A DNA stretch of 64,000 nucleotides, taken from positions 124,001-188,000 of the forward strand of contig CANRKB010000002.1 of assembly GCA_947631115.1 (NCBI GenBank), in the 5' to 3' direction. This document shows, piece after piece, positions 28,355 through 37,626 of this stretch. This DNA comes from an uncultured Clostridia bacterium. GTDB lineage: Bacteria; Bacillota; Clostridia; Oscillospirales; Ruminococcaceae. The notes under the pieces are model-generated. The model did not search any database and had not been told where the DNA came from. It saw nothing but the letters and a program-made list of their open reading frames with translations. Each line of letters opens with the position of its first letter. Position 1 is the stretch's first letter. The position numbers and the translations under genes were made by a program.

Positions 28355-28924
28355 CTATGTCTTAAGGAGGCTGATAATCACAATATACAGTATTATTGCG
28401 CCAAGCGAAAAAGAGATCCCGCCCGAACAGAAAATGAAAGCCGCTAAGATAACCGCCGAGACAATTCCCGCAAAGCGCATTATCTTGTCTACATTTTCGG
28501 GCTTACAACAGCTTACAGCAAAAAATTTCAGAAGTTGTGCGCCGTCGAGAGAACCTATAGGCAGAATATTGAACAGAGCCGTAAACAGATTTATCGCCGC
28601 GGCTACGGCGTTTCCCGTATATAACATAAGCAAAGCCGCGAAAAGGTTTCCTATACAGCCTGCCGAAAGTATTATTATCCGAGGAAGCGTTTCGGCGCGG
28701 GATATTTCGCGAGATGATATACATATCCCCGCGCCGTAAAACAATATCTCATCCGCCTCAATTCCGAAAACGATCATCATAATAAAATGACAAAGCTCAT
28801 GCAGTCCGCAGGCGCAAAGCGCGGCAAAACCAAAACCGCTGTTCGTGAGAAGAAACAATGCTGTTACGGCAAAAAACGTAAAACTGAGCCGCACACAAGT
28901 ATTTTTTATCCTTACTTCTATCAT
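28355..28924 (-). CDS. M50 family (SpoIVFB-like) membrane metallopeptidase
   Basis: 189 aa with about five hydrophobic segments. The zinc motif HELCH is in an early helix (about residues 42-46) and NILPIGSLDGAQL with the second metal-site Asp is near residue 125, the pairing that defines site-2 proteases. It lacks a PDZ domain and a CBS domain. Small M50 enzymes of this class include SpoIVFB, which activates pro-sigma-K; since a sigma-K fragment is in this window the link is tempting but unproven. I see no strong ribosome binding site before the ATG, so the start is uncertain. Confidence 0.75.
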   Translation of the reverse strand: MIEVRIKNTCVRLSFTFFAVTALFLLTNSGFGFAALCACGLHELCHFIMMIVFGIEADEILFYGAGICISSREISRAETLPRIIILSAGCIGNLFAALLMLYTGNAVAAAINLFTALFNILPIGSLDGAQLLKFFAVSCCKPENVDKIMRFAGIVSAVILAAFIFCSGGISFSLGAIILYIVIISLLKT

Positions 28925-29059
28925 ATAGAAATATATGACGGCGGTTTAAGCTATATGCAGGCAATACTTTGTTTAGTGCAGAAAATAATACCGTATATGA
29001 AGTTTTTTTGATTGTCATAAAAAAGAAGCTAGAGTGATTACGAAAAGCGAACATCCTCT

Positions 29060-29101
29060 CCGTTAAACTCTAACCTCTTACCTCTTATTTCTAATCTCTA
29101 A
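29060..29101. repeat. Imperfect heptameric tandem repeat
   Basis: Six consecutive 7-mers on the plus strand: CCGTTAA, ACTCTAA, CCTCTTA, CCTCTTA, TTTCTAA, TCTCTAA. Consensus about CCTCTAA (minus strand TTAGAGG). They sit directly beside the ilvD terminator in an otherwise empty intergenic gap. Confidence 0.6.
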
Positions 29102-29102
29102 A

Positions 29103-29133
29103 GGGGAAAACCTTTTTCAAAAGGTTTTCCCCC
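29103..29133 (-). terminator. Terminator of ilvD
   Basis: Long perfect stem GGGGAAAACCTTTT/AAAAGGTTTTCCCC, followed on the minus strand by TTT. It lies 27 nt after the ilvD stop. Confidence 0.75.
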
Positions 29134-29159
29134 TTGCGTTCTTAGTGCCTTTAGGGCTT

Positions 29160-30815
29160 TTAATCCTTAAACACCGCACCGGTGTTCGACGAAGTGACAA
29201 GCTGCGCATAGCGCTTGAGATAGCCCTCAAGCTCTTTCGGAGGAAGAACGCCTTTCTTCTTGCGCTCCTCTATTACAGTGTCATCAACAAGAAGCGTTAC
29301 CGAACGGTTCGGAATATCAATGTGTATCTTATCTCCGTCCTCAACAAACGCTATAAGGCCGCCCTCTGCAGCTTCGGGTGAAACGTGTCCTATCGCCGCG
29401 CCTCTTGAAGCGCCGCTGAAACGTCCGTCGGTAATAAGCGCAACGTTTCCGTCGAGTCCCTTTCCTACAATTGCCGCGGTAGGCGCGAGCATTTCGGGCA
29501 TTCCCGGTCCGCCTTTCGGACCCTCATAACGGATAACGACAACGTCTCCCGCCTTTATTTCGCCGCCGAGAATTGCGTCGCACGCAGGCTGCTCGCCGTC
29601 GAAAACGCGCGCTGTTCCCGTGAAGTCCATCATCTCGGGCTTTACGGCGCCCTGCTTTACAACAGAACCGTTTACGGCAAGGTTTCCGCTAAGTATTGCA
29701 ATGCCGCCGTCCTGTCTTATAGGATCGTCGATCTTGTGTACGATCACGCCGTCCGCGTCTCTTGCCGCCTTTATTCTGTCACCCTGAGTACCGCTTACGG
29801 TCAGTACGTCCTCGTGTATATGACCTTTCTTTGAAAGCTCTTTAATAACAGTCTGTATACCGCCTACTGCATTAAGGTCTGTTATAAACACGCTTGAAGC
29901 GGGATTAAGCTTTGCAAGCTGAGGAGTATTCCTGCTCATACGGTCAATGTCGTCAAGACTTATGTCAACCTTTGCCTCGTGAGCGATTGCAAGCAAATGC
30001 AAAACCGTATTTGAAGAAGCGCCTATTGCCATTTCTACGGCAAGCGCGTTTTCCATATTCTTTTTCGTCAGTATATCGGACGGACGAATATTCTGCTTTA
30101 CAAGCTCAACGACGCGTTCTCCGCTCTCTTTTGCAAGACGGCGGCGCGCAGAAGTTACTGCAGGCTCCGTTCCGCCGAAAGGAAGCGACATACCGATGCT
30201 TTCGTTCAGGCAGTTCATTGAATTTGCCGTGTACATTCCCGAGCAAGAGCCGCATGTAGGACAAGCGTTATCCTCATAATCCTTTATTACTGAATCGTCT
30301 ATCTCGCCGTTTGAGTACTGACCTATCGCCTCATATATCTCGGAATAACCGACTCTTTTATTCTGAACGCAACCCGGGAGCATAGGACCGCCGCTTACGA
30401 ATATTGACGGCAGGTTCATTCTTGCCGCAGCCATTACCATTCCGGGAACTATCTTATCGCAGTTCGGAATAAACACAACGCCGTCGAGAGGGTGCGCCGT
30501 AAGCATAACTTCAATGCTGTCCGCTATAAGCTCTCTTGAAGCAAGAGAATATCTCATTCCCTTATGATTCATTGCGAGTCCGTCGCAAACGCCGATAGTA
30601 AAGAACTCAAACGGAACGCCTCCCGCGTTTCTTATGCCGTCCTTTACATAGCGCGAAATTTCCTGGAGATGCTGATGTCCCGGAACATAGTCGCTCGCCG
30701 CGCAAACAACTGCGATAAACGGCTTATTCATTTCGCTGTCGATAACTCCGAGCGATTTCAGGACCGCTCGATGAGGAGTTTTTTCAACTCCCTTTTTAAT
30801 AAGATCACTTCTCAT
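29160..30815 (-). CDS. ilvD: Dihydroxy-acid dehydratase
   Basis: 551 aa. This iron-sulfur dehydratase of valine, leucine and isoleucine synthesis shows Fe-S ligands in [11 protein letters not shown] and [38 protein letters not shown] is the C-terminal signature. The ATG at 30815 has GAAAGGA upstream; the 16-codon upstream extension lacks an RBS. It follows the ROK kinase by 49 nt with no terminator between, so it is likely the last gene of that operon. Confidence 0.96.
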   Translation of the reverse strand: MRSDLIKKGVEKTPHRAVLKSLGVIDSEMNKPFIAVVCAASDYVPGHQHLQEISRYVKDGIRNAGGVPFEFFTIGVCDGLAMNHKGMRYSLASRELIADSIEVMLTAHPLDGVVFIPNCDKIVPGMVMAAARMNLPSIFVSGGPMLPGCVQNKRVGYSEIYEAIGQYSNGEIDDSVIKDYEDNACPTCGSCSGMYTANSMNCLNESIGMSLPFGGTEPAVTSARRRLAKESGERVVELVKQNIRPSDILTKKNMENALAVEMAIGASSNTVLHLLAIAHEAKVDISLDDIDRMSRNTPQLAKLNPASSVFITDLNAVGGIQTVIKELSKKGHIHEDVLTVSGTQGDRIKAARDADGVIVHKIDDPIRQDGGIAILSGNLAVNGSVVKQGAVKPEMMDFTGTARVFDGEQPACDAILGGEIKAGDVVVIRYEGPKGGPGMPEMLAPTAAIVGKGLDGNVALITDGRFSGASRGAAIGHVSPEAAEGGLIAFVEDGDKIHIDIPNRSVTLLVDDTVIEERKKKGVLPPKELEGYLKRYAQLVTSSNTGAVFKD

Positions 30816-30864
30816 TTTTATTATCCTTTCATATTTTATACGGTAACAACCGTTATTTTGCAAA

Positions 30865-31824
30865 TTATGTTCTATGCAGCATTGCCGCGCCTATTATGCC
30901 CGCGTCGTTTCCAAGACGGCAGACCTCTATTTCCGTGTTTTTGGCGCTGTTTTTCGAGTATATCTGTCTTCTGACTTCTTCTCTGAGCGGCAATAAGAGC
31001 GTATCTCCTTCGTTACAAACTCCGCCGCCGATACAAAGTTTCTCGGGTTGGAAAGTATTTATAACGTTAGTTATTCCGCAGGCGAGATATTTTACATATT
31101 CGTCCGTAACCGACTTTCCCGTGGCGTCTCCTGCTTTCATCGCCTTATATGCGGTTCGCGCGGAGCATCTTCCGTCCTGCTCTATTATCTCGTTTATAAT
31201 GCTTTCGGGGTGTTTCTGAGACGCTCTCAACGTCATTTTTACCAGACCCGTAGCCGAAGAATATGCCTCAAAACAGCCGCGTCTTCCGCAGCTGCATGGC
31301 TCTCCGTCTACTACAATGACCGTATGCCCTATTTCTCCGCCCGCAAAGTTAGAGCCGCGGTATATCTTTCCGTCAATGATAATTCCCGCGCCGACGCCTG
31401 TTCCGAGCGTAATAATTACAGCGTTATTCGCGCCCTTTGCCGCTCCCGCAACAAACTCTCCGAAAGCGGCAGCGTTTGCGTCGTTATCGAGATAGACCTT
31501 TATTCCGAACTCTTTTTCCAGATCGGCGCAAATAGGCGAATTATTAAATCCGATATTGCTGCAGTTTTCTATTATTCCGCTCTCGCTGTTGCATACTCCC
31601 GGCGAGCCTACGCCGAGAGAATAAGCGTTTGAAACGTTTATACCCGCGTCTTCACACGCAGAAACGACTGCGGTTTTTATTACTGCAAGTACGTCTTTGT
31701 ATTCGAGAGAATTTCCCGATGATTTTGTTTTTACTTTAGAGCGCGCTATTATCTCGCAGTTTTCGTTTACCACTCCGCAGGCGATATTTGTTCCGCCTAT
31801 ATCTACACCTATGTAATAAGCCAT
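30865..31824 (-). CDS. ROK-family sugar kinase (glucokinase)
   Basis: 319 aa. The N-terminal phosphate loop [14 protein letters not shown] and the central zinc motif [14 protein letters not shown] define ROK kinases; [14 protein letters not shown] carries the catalytic Asp. It lacks an N-terminal helix-turn-helix, so it is a kinase rather than a ROK repressor; glucose is the likely substrate, but N-acetylmannosamine or fructose kinases look similar. GGAGG lies 4-5 nt before the chosen ATG at 31824; 9 extra upstream codons are open but unsupported. Confidence 0.9.
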   Translation of the reverse strand: MAYYIGVDIGGTNIACGVVNENCEIIARSKVKTKSSGNSLEYKDVLAVIKTAVVSACEDAGINVSNAYSLGVGSPGVCNSESGIIENCSNIGFNNSPICADLEKEFGIKVYLDNDANAAAFGEFVAGAAKGANNAVIITLGTGVGAGIIIDGKIYRGSNFAGGEIGHTVIVVDGEPCSCGRRGCFEAYSSATGLVKMTLRASQKHPESIINEIIEQDGRCSARTAYKAMKAGDATGKSVTDEYVKYLACGITNVINTFQPEKLCIGGGVCNEGDTLLLPLREEVRRQIYSKNSAKNTEIEVCRLGNDAGIIGAAMLHRT

Positions 31825-31840
31825 GATCCCTCCGCGAAAA

Positions 31841-32476
31841 TCAATAACCAAGCTCCTCGTCTACAATTATGACCTTTATTCTGTCGGGAACTCTCTGCTG
31901 TCCCAGAAATACATACGAACAGCATATTCTCGCGGGGCTTCTGCAAGGTTCACCCGAAATGAGCTTTTCACACTTCCCTGTTTTCGCGCAGGGCGTCTGG
32001 CAGTTAAGTCTTGCGGCATTTTTCGGAGCTGTATGTTCTTCGACGCGGAGTATTGCGGCTTCTCGGTCTTTTACTATTTTATTTGCTCCCGCTACTATAA
32101 CGACCTGTTTCGGACCGAATATCATCGCCGCGACGCGGTTTCCGTTTCCGTCTACGTTATAAAGCTCCCCATCTTCGGTTATTGCGTTTGAGCTTGAGAA
32201 AAAAGTATCGGAAACAAAAGCCTTTCTGAATATCTCTCCGACTTCATCGGGATTTTTCCCCTCCGAGCGGTCAAGATAGATCCCTTTATACTCATTTAAG
32301 AGCATGTCCGTAACTCCGCTTTCTTTCAGCGTCATCGAGCCGCCCGCTGTTATGAGCTTGTCATTTTTTACAAGCTCACGAATAAGGCTGTAAAGTTCTT
32401 CCCTGCCGCTTACAAAATACGGTTTCATTTTGTTTCTCGAAAGAGCTTCCATCGTGCGTTTAATTTTTTCGTCCAT
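31841..32476 (-). CDS. LUD domain (DUF162, LutC-like) protein
   Basis: 211 aa. It shows the LUD-fold pattern ITAGGSMTLKESG, YLDRSEGKNPDE, DTFFSSSNAITEDGEL, FGPKQVVIVAGANKI and a C-terminal Cys cluster (CQTPCAKTGKC, CRSPARICC). Related LutB/LutC proteins act in lactate oxidation, but the lone version found here, without LutA/B, has no assigned reaction. It is 15 nt downstream of the LCP-like gene. Confidence 0.85.
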   Translation of the reverse strand: MDEKIKRTMEALSRNKMKPYFVSGREELYSLIRELVKNDKLITAGGSMTLKESGVTDMLLNEYKGIYLDRSEGKNPDEVGEIFRKAFVSDTFFSSSNAITEDGELYNVDGNGNRVAAMIFGPKQVVIVAGANKIVKDREAAILRVEEHTAPKNAARLNCQTPCAKTGKCEKLISGEPCRSPARICCSYVFLGQQRVPDRIKVIIVDEELGY

Positions 32477-32491
32477 AAAAAGCCTCCTGTT

Positions 32492-33379
32492 CTAATTGAT
32501 ACCCGCTTTTTGCTTTATTGTTATAAGTGAATTATCGGAAACGACAAATCCTCCGTCGTCTGTATATTCACCAAAAGGCACATAAAATTCAGCGGGAGAA
32601 ACTCCGTTTTGTATCATATACAAAAGAGCAGCCTTATGCGTAGAAAAATTAGCCGAGTTTAGGTTTGTATTGCACTTGCCGATTATTGAATTATAAAGCA
32701 TTTCAAGTCTGCCGCTGTCAAGATCGCGATAATTCTGATTTATAAGCTCGGAAAGTATATCGCCTACAATATTAAAACGATAAGTTTCGCCCTCGGTAAA
32801 ATTAGCACGCATTATATACGCATAAAGCGTATCAGCAGAAAACAGCTTGTCCCCTGCATTTATGGTTTCGGCGTTTCTGTCGTCGGAAATAATTATAGTT
32901 TTCGGAACTTTATACATTACGTTTCCAAACGACTGAACAATGTCCGTAAACGCGCTTTCGCCAAAAACGACATATCCCTCGCAACTAACGCCCGTAATAT
33001 CCGTTATTGTGTTTACAACGCCATCTGCTCCCTGCGCAGTATAAATATTCCGAAGATCTACCCCTTTGCTCCCGATACTTATCCCGGAAGCTAAAGGTAT
33101 AAAAACAAATCTGTTTTCCGCAGCATTAAACTCGCATAGCATGAAAAGATCGGGATTTGCATAGGAGTCATCCGATAAAATGACTACGGTATTAAAATTA
33201 TCCTTTACGGTCGGAATATAGTTTTCCGAAAGCTGTCCGTTGCTGTCTACAAAAGCGGGAGTTTCGTCATCGGGAAACAAAAACCACTTAAACGCAACTA
33301 TTGCCGCAAACGCAAAAATAAGCGTTATCCCGAACGCAATGAAATATATATACCAGTTACTTTTTCTTTTAACCGACAT
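32492..33379 (-). CDS. LCP-like (LytR-CpsA-Psr) extracellular protein, degenerate
   Basis: 295 aa from ATG 33379, which follows GAAAGGA. One N-terminal membrane anchor (about residues 8-30) and an extracellular domain. The order of segments resembles an LCP phosphotransferase: NTVVILSDD, a strand where SIPRDT normally sits (here FIPLASGIS), NIYTAQGADGVVNTI and YVVFGESAFTDIVQSFG before a VMYKVP strand. The conserved catalytic Arg/Asp residues of true LCP ligases are not visible, so it may bind lipid-linked polymers without transferring them. First gene of the LCP-LUD-ROK-ilvD operon. Confidence 0.6.
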   Translation of the reverse strand: MSVKRKSNWYIYFIAFGITLIFAFAAIVAFKWFLFPDDETPAFVDSNGQLSENYIPTVKDNFNTVVILSDDSYANPDLFMLCEFNAAENRFVFIPLASGISIGSKGVDLRNIYTAQGADGVVNTITDITGVSCEGYVVFGESAFTDIVQSFGNVMYKVPKTIIISDDRNAETINAGDKLFSADTLYAYIMRANFTEGETYRFNIVGDILSELINQNYRDLDSGRLEMLYNSIIGKCNTNLNSANFSTHKAALLYMIQNGVSPAEFYVPFGEYTDDGGFVVSDNSLITIKQKAGIN

Positions 33380-33411
33380 AATTATCCTTTCTTTATTAAA
33401 AAATAATACTA

Positions 33412-33440
33412 TTGACAATTTACAAAAGTTGTAATATAAT
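33412..33440 (+). promoter_or_regulatory. Promoter of alr
   Basis: Plus strand: -35 TTGACA (33412-33417), 17-nt spacer, -10 TATAAT (33435-33440). A perfect consensus. Confidence 0.8.
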
Positions 33441-33468
33441 AAATGATGTGCATATAGTACCTTTCTAT

Positions 33469-33497
33469 AGTATAACACATTATTCTGAAAATTTCAA
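33469..33497 (-). promoter_or_regulatory. Promoter of the LCP-like operon
   Basis: Minus strand: -35 TTGAAA (33492-33497), 17-nt spacer, -10 TATACT (33469-33474). It faces the alr promoter, so the two transcripts overlap at their 5' ends. Confidence 0.7.
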
Positions 33498-33515
33498 GCG
33501 GTGAGGTGTATATTG

Positions 33516-34649
33516 ATGAATAATTTTTATCAAAGGACATGGGCTGAAATAAATCTTGACAATTTGTGCGGAAATATCGCGGTTTTAAGAGATATTGTCC
33601 CGAACAAAAAAATAATTGCCGTTGTAAAAGCAAACGCATACGGACACGGAGATATACAGTGCGCAGAAGCGCTGAACGGCTGCGGTATAGAAAATTTCTG
33701 CGTTTCCAATTTATGGGAAGCACAAAGACTTTACGACGCACACATAAAAGGCGAGATACTTATCTTCGGTTATTGCGATATTCCGCTTGTTTTGGAAAAT
33801 ATAGAAAAAAATTTTGTTTTTACGGTAGGAGATACCGAATATGCAAAAAAACTGTCTGACGCCGCCGAAAATTGCGGAAAAAAAGTTCCCGTAAACATAA
33901 AGATAGACACGGGCATGAGCCGCGTCGGAATAGACACCGAGGAGCAACTTGACAAGATAATTTCTCTAGGCGGGCTTGACTGCCGCGCGTGTTATACTCA
34001 TTTTGCCGTTTCGGACAGTCTTGATGAAAACGATATTGCTTTTACTAACGCTCAGCAGGAAAAAATTCTCAATATGTGCAAAAATCGCGTATTAAAATTC
34101 CACTCTCAAAACAGCGGCGGAATAATCTATCACAAGGATTTTTTGGGCGACTATGTCCGCGCGGGTATCATAATGTACGGTCAGAAACCCGACGCGCGTT
34201 TTCCTGTTCCCGACGGAATAAAGCCTGTTTTCTCTCTGAAAAGCGTAGTTTGCCAGCTTAAAACAATTCCCGCGGGAAAAACCGTAAGCTACGGCAGAAC
34301 GTTCACCGCGAAGCGTGACACTAAACTTGCGCTCATTCCCTGCGGCTATGCCGACGGCTTTAACAGGCGGCTTTCCGAAAACTGGAATGTAACGATAAAC
34401 GGACAGCCCGCGCCCGTATGCGGGAGAATATGTATGGATCAGACTCTTGTGGACGTGACGGACATTCCCGTTAATTTAGGCGACGAGGTAACCGTTTACT
34501 CAAACGAGCTTGACGGCGGGAACTCCGTAACTCAAGCCGCCGAGCAGATAGGAACAATAAACTATGAGCTTTTATGCGCGATAGGAACGCGCGTTCCAAG
34601 AATTTACATAAGAAACGGCGTTAAAACAGATATGCAGCGGTATCTTTAA
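33516..34649 (+). CDS. alr: Alanine racemase
   Basis: 377 aa. This PLP enzyme interconverts L- and D-alanine for peptidoglycan. The PLP Lys is in AVVKANAYGHG (about residue 38), the catalytic Tyr region at CGRICMDQTLVDVT and GTINYELLCAIG. The ATG at 33516 has GAGGTG 9 nt upstream; the GTG five codons earlier overlaps that site. Monocistronic, ended by a bidirectional terminator. Confidence 0.95.
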   Translation: MNNFYQRTWAEINLDNLCGNIAVLRDIVPNKKIIAVVKANAYGHGDIQCAEALNGCGIENFCVSNLWEAQRLYDAHIKGEILIFGYCDIPLVLENIEKNFVFTVGDTEYAKKLSDAAENCGKKVPVNIKIDTGMSRVGIDTEEQLDKIISLGGLDCRACYTHFAVSDSLDENDIAFTNAQQEKILNMCKNRVLKFHSQNSGGIIYHKDFLGDYVRAGIIMYGQKPDARFPVPDGIKPVFSLKSVVCQLKTIPAGKTVSYGRTFTAKRDTKLALIPCGYADGFNRRLSENWNVTINGQPAPVCGRICMDQTLVDVTDIPVNLGDEVTVYSNELDGGNSVTQAAEQIGTINYELLCAIGTRVPRIYIRNGVKTDMQRYL

Positions 34650-34660
34650 AAAATAATCCG

Positions 34661-34702
34661 ATAAAAAATCTCCCGAAGTTAAATTCGGGAGATAATTTTT
34701 TT
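34661..34702. terminator. Bidirectional terminator between alr and the amidase gene
   Basis: Stem ATCTCCCGAA/TTCGGGAGAT (34668-34693) flanked by an A-run on the left and a T-run on the right, serving converging transcripts. Confidence 0.85.
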
Positions 34703-37625
34703 AAAATTTACAACGCGCGTAATAGTCGACAATTCCCTGCGCGATAGCGTCAGCCATTTTGCTTTGATTATCACTGTTCGCCATTACAAGGCACTCGCGC
34801 TCATTTGAAACGAATCCCATCTCGACGAGTACCGACGGGAAGTTCGGCAATAACGTTACAAGGAAGTAATCATACTTTTCGCCGCGATTGCTCTTTGTTC
34901 CGTCAGAGTAATAACCGTCAAAAAATTTCGCTAAATTATCTGTAATATTCTTTGCGAGAGGCTGCGACCAAGGAGTAAAGTAATATGCTTCCGTGCCGTG
35001 AGGAGAAGTGCTTGTGTTAGCATTGCAGTGCAATGCGATAAACATATCTGCGTTTATCTTTCTCGCTTCATACGGACGCTGAGGCGTCGGATAAACAGTG
35101 CTTTCGGTGTTAAGGCGAACAACCTTTGCTCCGAGAGCAGTGAGCTTTTCCTCAAGTTTTTTAGAAACCGCAAGGTTTATAGACTGTTCCGTAACGCCGC
35201 CGATAGCTCCGGGATCCCAAACTCCGGGATTTGTATATCCGTGTCCGGGATCAATTACAATGGTTTTACCGCTAAGAGACGGAGTAGGCAAAGGGAAACT
35301 TATCCTGAGCAAACCGTTCTCGTCATATTTTGCAACAGCGCCGCTATAAATGCCTGCCTGTCTGAGAGTAAGCTTCAATCTGAATTTAGGAATATTATTT
35401 TCATTTACGACTTCCCATTCACCCGCGCTGAACAGTGAACATTCGCTGAAATCGGGAAGCGCCGTAACCGAAGTAACATTGTCGAATGTGATATAAATAT
35501 ACTGCGCGTTAAAGTTGGTAACTCCATACGGACCCTCGTATGAATCAACAAGCTCCTGCGAAGTAATGAGATTAAAGCTTGTCCTATAATCAAGAGATAT
35601 TGAGATATAGCTTCTTCCGCCGCTGTTTCCTATTTCTTTTACAACAAGGGAATTATAGCCGATGCCCTTTCCGTCGAATACCTGAACATCGCTTTGTGCA
35701 TAACGGCGTCCCGAATCTGTCATAACATAACCGTCGGTCTTTGACTTATAGTAGTCAAGCGTTCCTTCGGGCTGACGGAAAATCAACGGTGACGGAATTC
35801 TTCCCGTTGTTTTTGCGTCGAATATCTCACAACCGTCGTTTAATATCTTTACAAGTTTGACCGCCGTATCGTCTTTAATTATGGGATCAATCGTTCCCAC
35901 AATCTCGCCTGTTCCTGCGGCTGACTGATCAGGAATTATCTCAGCCTTTATGTCGTCTTCTTTCGGAGGCTCGGGCAACGCCTGTATGGTAATGCTTCCG
36001 CCCGTCATTACTTCGTCATAACCCTTGTACGTTGCATAGAAACTAATATTTCCGAGGTTCTGTTCTTTTCCTATAATGCCGTTTCCAACGGTATAATATC
36101 CGACAAATTGAGAATATGTACCGTTTGCGTCTACCTGCTCCGAAGAGGTCTTTTCATTAAGAGAAACAGTCTGTCCGTTTATCGTAGCCGAAACTTTCGA
36201 GCCGCTATACGCCACCGCGACCAGCGAGATCCTTGTTCCCTCTTCGACAACAACATTACCCGTGTTTTCTATTGATTTCAGTACGTCTACCCTGCGTTCG
36301 ATATTGTAAACTATTTTCCTTCCCTTATGTTCAAAGGTAAACCTGTTTTTGCCTACGGCAAGTTCTTTTTGGAAATAGAAATTTCCCGCTTCATTCAAGG
36401 TCAGCTTTTCGCCGTCGAAATAAACGTCAAAGTTCTCGTCGAATGTACCCATAAACTTTTCATAAGTGTTATAAGTTACATAATTCAACTGGTTCGGCGT
36501 AACCATTTCAAGATCTTCAAAAAGCGTTTGTGTATTTATCTGATTGTTGAAATATTTTATAAGCGTAGTTGTGCTGTTCAGATTATTTTGTTTCAGCGCC
36601 GACAAAGAATTGAATACGCTGCCGCCTACTTTATCAAACTTATCGTCAATGACGGATAGCTGACGCAAAAGCTGATCTTCGTTCCAGCCCGCACGGGTTC
36701 CAATTCTGTCGTTAAAATGATAGACGTACATTTTCGTACCCGATTTTTCAGCAACGTCATTCCACCACGAAATTACTTTTTCAAAATTAAGCGCGGCATT
36801 TTCCGTCGTTCCGTACGCCTTTACCATTACAAAATCAGCAAGTCCGCTTTCTATGTACTTCTTCGTGTCGCTATGACCGTCATAATACGCTGTAGCCGTA
36901 TCGTCTGTAGCGGAACCCTTTTCGTTCTGACTGGCGTTTGCCCACATATCCTCTATCATAATTCCCGCGCCGACAGAGTTATTTGTTTTATGTATAGCCT
37001 CGCAGACAGTCCTTATCATATATTCGTTTATTTCATAAAGCCACTTTTCATAGCCTATGCCAGAACCCGACTTCAGATATTCCGCATATGTATCAGCAGA
37101 GCTTCTATTATAATAATCAACAAGTATCAAACCCTCGCACGCATACTTCATAACAAATTTATGCGCCGCTGCGGAAAAGCCCTCTTTAAGACCTCCGCCC
37201 TGCTCTATAACCTTTTTTAAAAGCGAATTTACGTCTATGGTCACATATGCGGACAGACCCGAATTATGAGCTTCTTCTATTGCTTTTTCAATAATTCCTT
37301 TATTTTCAAGCTCTAGGTCATAAAAATCTTTTTCTTCCGTCGCAGAAGAAATTATGACGCTGTTCATACTGTAATCGAGTATTTCCGAAAATACCTCAGA
37401 AATATTTTCCTCGGTAAAATCGGTTTCGGGAGTGACAAAAACCGCTTTCATGTCATCCTGTAGGAATACCTTGCTTTCAGACATCTCGGGCGAAGCCGGC
37501 TGTTGTGAATTTTCCGAAGAGCTGTCGGGTACTTCGGGGAGATCCTCCGTTTCACCGAACACTGTCCCGACAAACATGCTCGCCGCAACTACAACCGATA
37601 AAATTCCCGTAAATATCTTTTTCAT
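34701..37625 (-). CDS. Secreted N-acetylmuramoyl-L-alanine amidase with N-terminal glycosidase-like domain
   Basis: 974 aa from the ATG at 37625, one base after the stop of the upstream lipoprotein gene. Signal peptide about 1-24. Residues ~55-360 resemble a glycoside-hydrolase-like (GHL10/YngK-type) TIM barrel (MKAVFVTPETDFT, YACEGLILVDYYN). Middle beta-rich domains follow. The C-terminal ~190 residues are Amidase_3: IVIDPGHGYTNPG, a Glu in GGVTEQSIN, ALHCNAN and the catalytic Glu in VLVEMGFVSNERE, so all zinc and catalytic residues are present. It would cut peptide stems from peptidoglycan outside the membrane. Family of the N-terminal domain is inference. Confidence 0.85.
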   Translation of the reverse strand: MKKIFTGILSVVVAASMFVGTVFGETEDLPEVPDSSSENSQQPASPEMSESKVFLQDDMKAVFVTPETDFTEENISEVFSEILDYSMNSVIISSATEEKDFYDLELENKGIIEKAIEEAHNSGLSAYVTIDVNSLLKKVIEQGGGLKEGFSAAAHKFVMKYACEGLILVDYYNRSSADTYAEYLKSGSGIGYEKWLYEINEYMIRTVCEAIHKTNNSVGAGIMIEDMWANASQNEKGSATDDTATAYYDGHSDTKKYIESGLADFVMVKAYGTTENAALNFEKVISWWNDVAEKSGTKMYVYHFNDRIGTRAGWNEDQLLRQLSVIDDKFDKVGGSVFNSLSALKQNNLNSTTTLIKYFNNQINTQTLFEDLEMVTPNQLNYVTYNTYEKFMGTFDENFDVYFDGEKLTLNEAGNFYFQKELAVGKNRFTFEHKGRKIVYNIERRVDVLKSIENTGNVVVEEGTRISLVAVAYSGSKVSATINGQTVSLNEKTSSEQVDANGTYSQFVGYYTVGNGIIGKEQNLGNISFYATYKGYDEVMTGGSITIQALPEPPKEDDIKAEIIPDQSAAGTGEIVGTIDPIIKDDTAVKLVKILNDGCEIFDAKTTGRIPSPLIFRQPEGTLDYYKSKTDGYVMTDSGRRYAQSDVQVFDGKGIGYNSLVVKEIGNSGGRSYISISLDYRTSFNLITSQELVDSYEGPYGVTNFNAQYIYITFDNVTSVTALPDFSECSLFSAGEWEVVNENNIPKFRLKLTLRQAGIYSGAVAKYDENGLLRISFPLPTPSLSGKTIVIDPGHGYTNPGVWDPGAIGGVTEQSINLAVSKKLEEKLTALGAKVVRLNTESTVYPTPQRPYEARKINADMFIALHCNANTSTSPHGTEAYYFTPWSQPLAKNITDNLAKFFDGYYSDGTKSNRGEKYDYFLVTLLPNFPSVLVEMGFVSNERECLVMANSDNQSKMADAIAQGIVDYYARCKF

Positions 37626-37626
37626 G

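Noticed and set aside
29041-29140. CRISPR-like repeat
   Set aside because: Heptads are contiguous without spacers and no cas genes are present.
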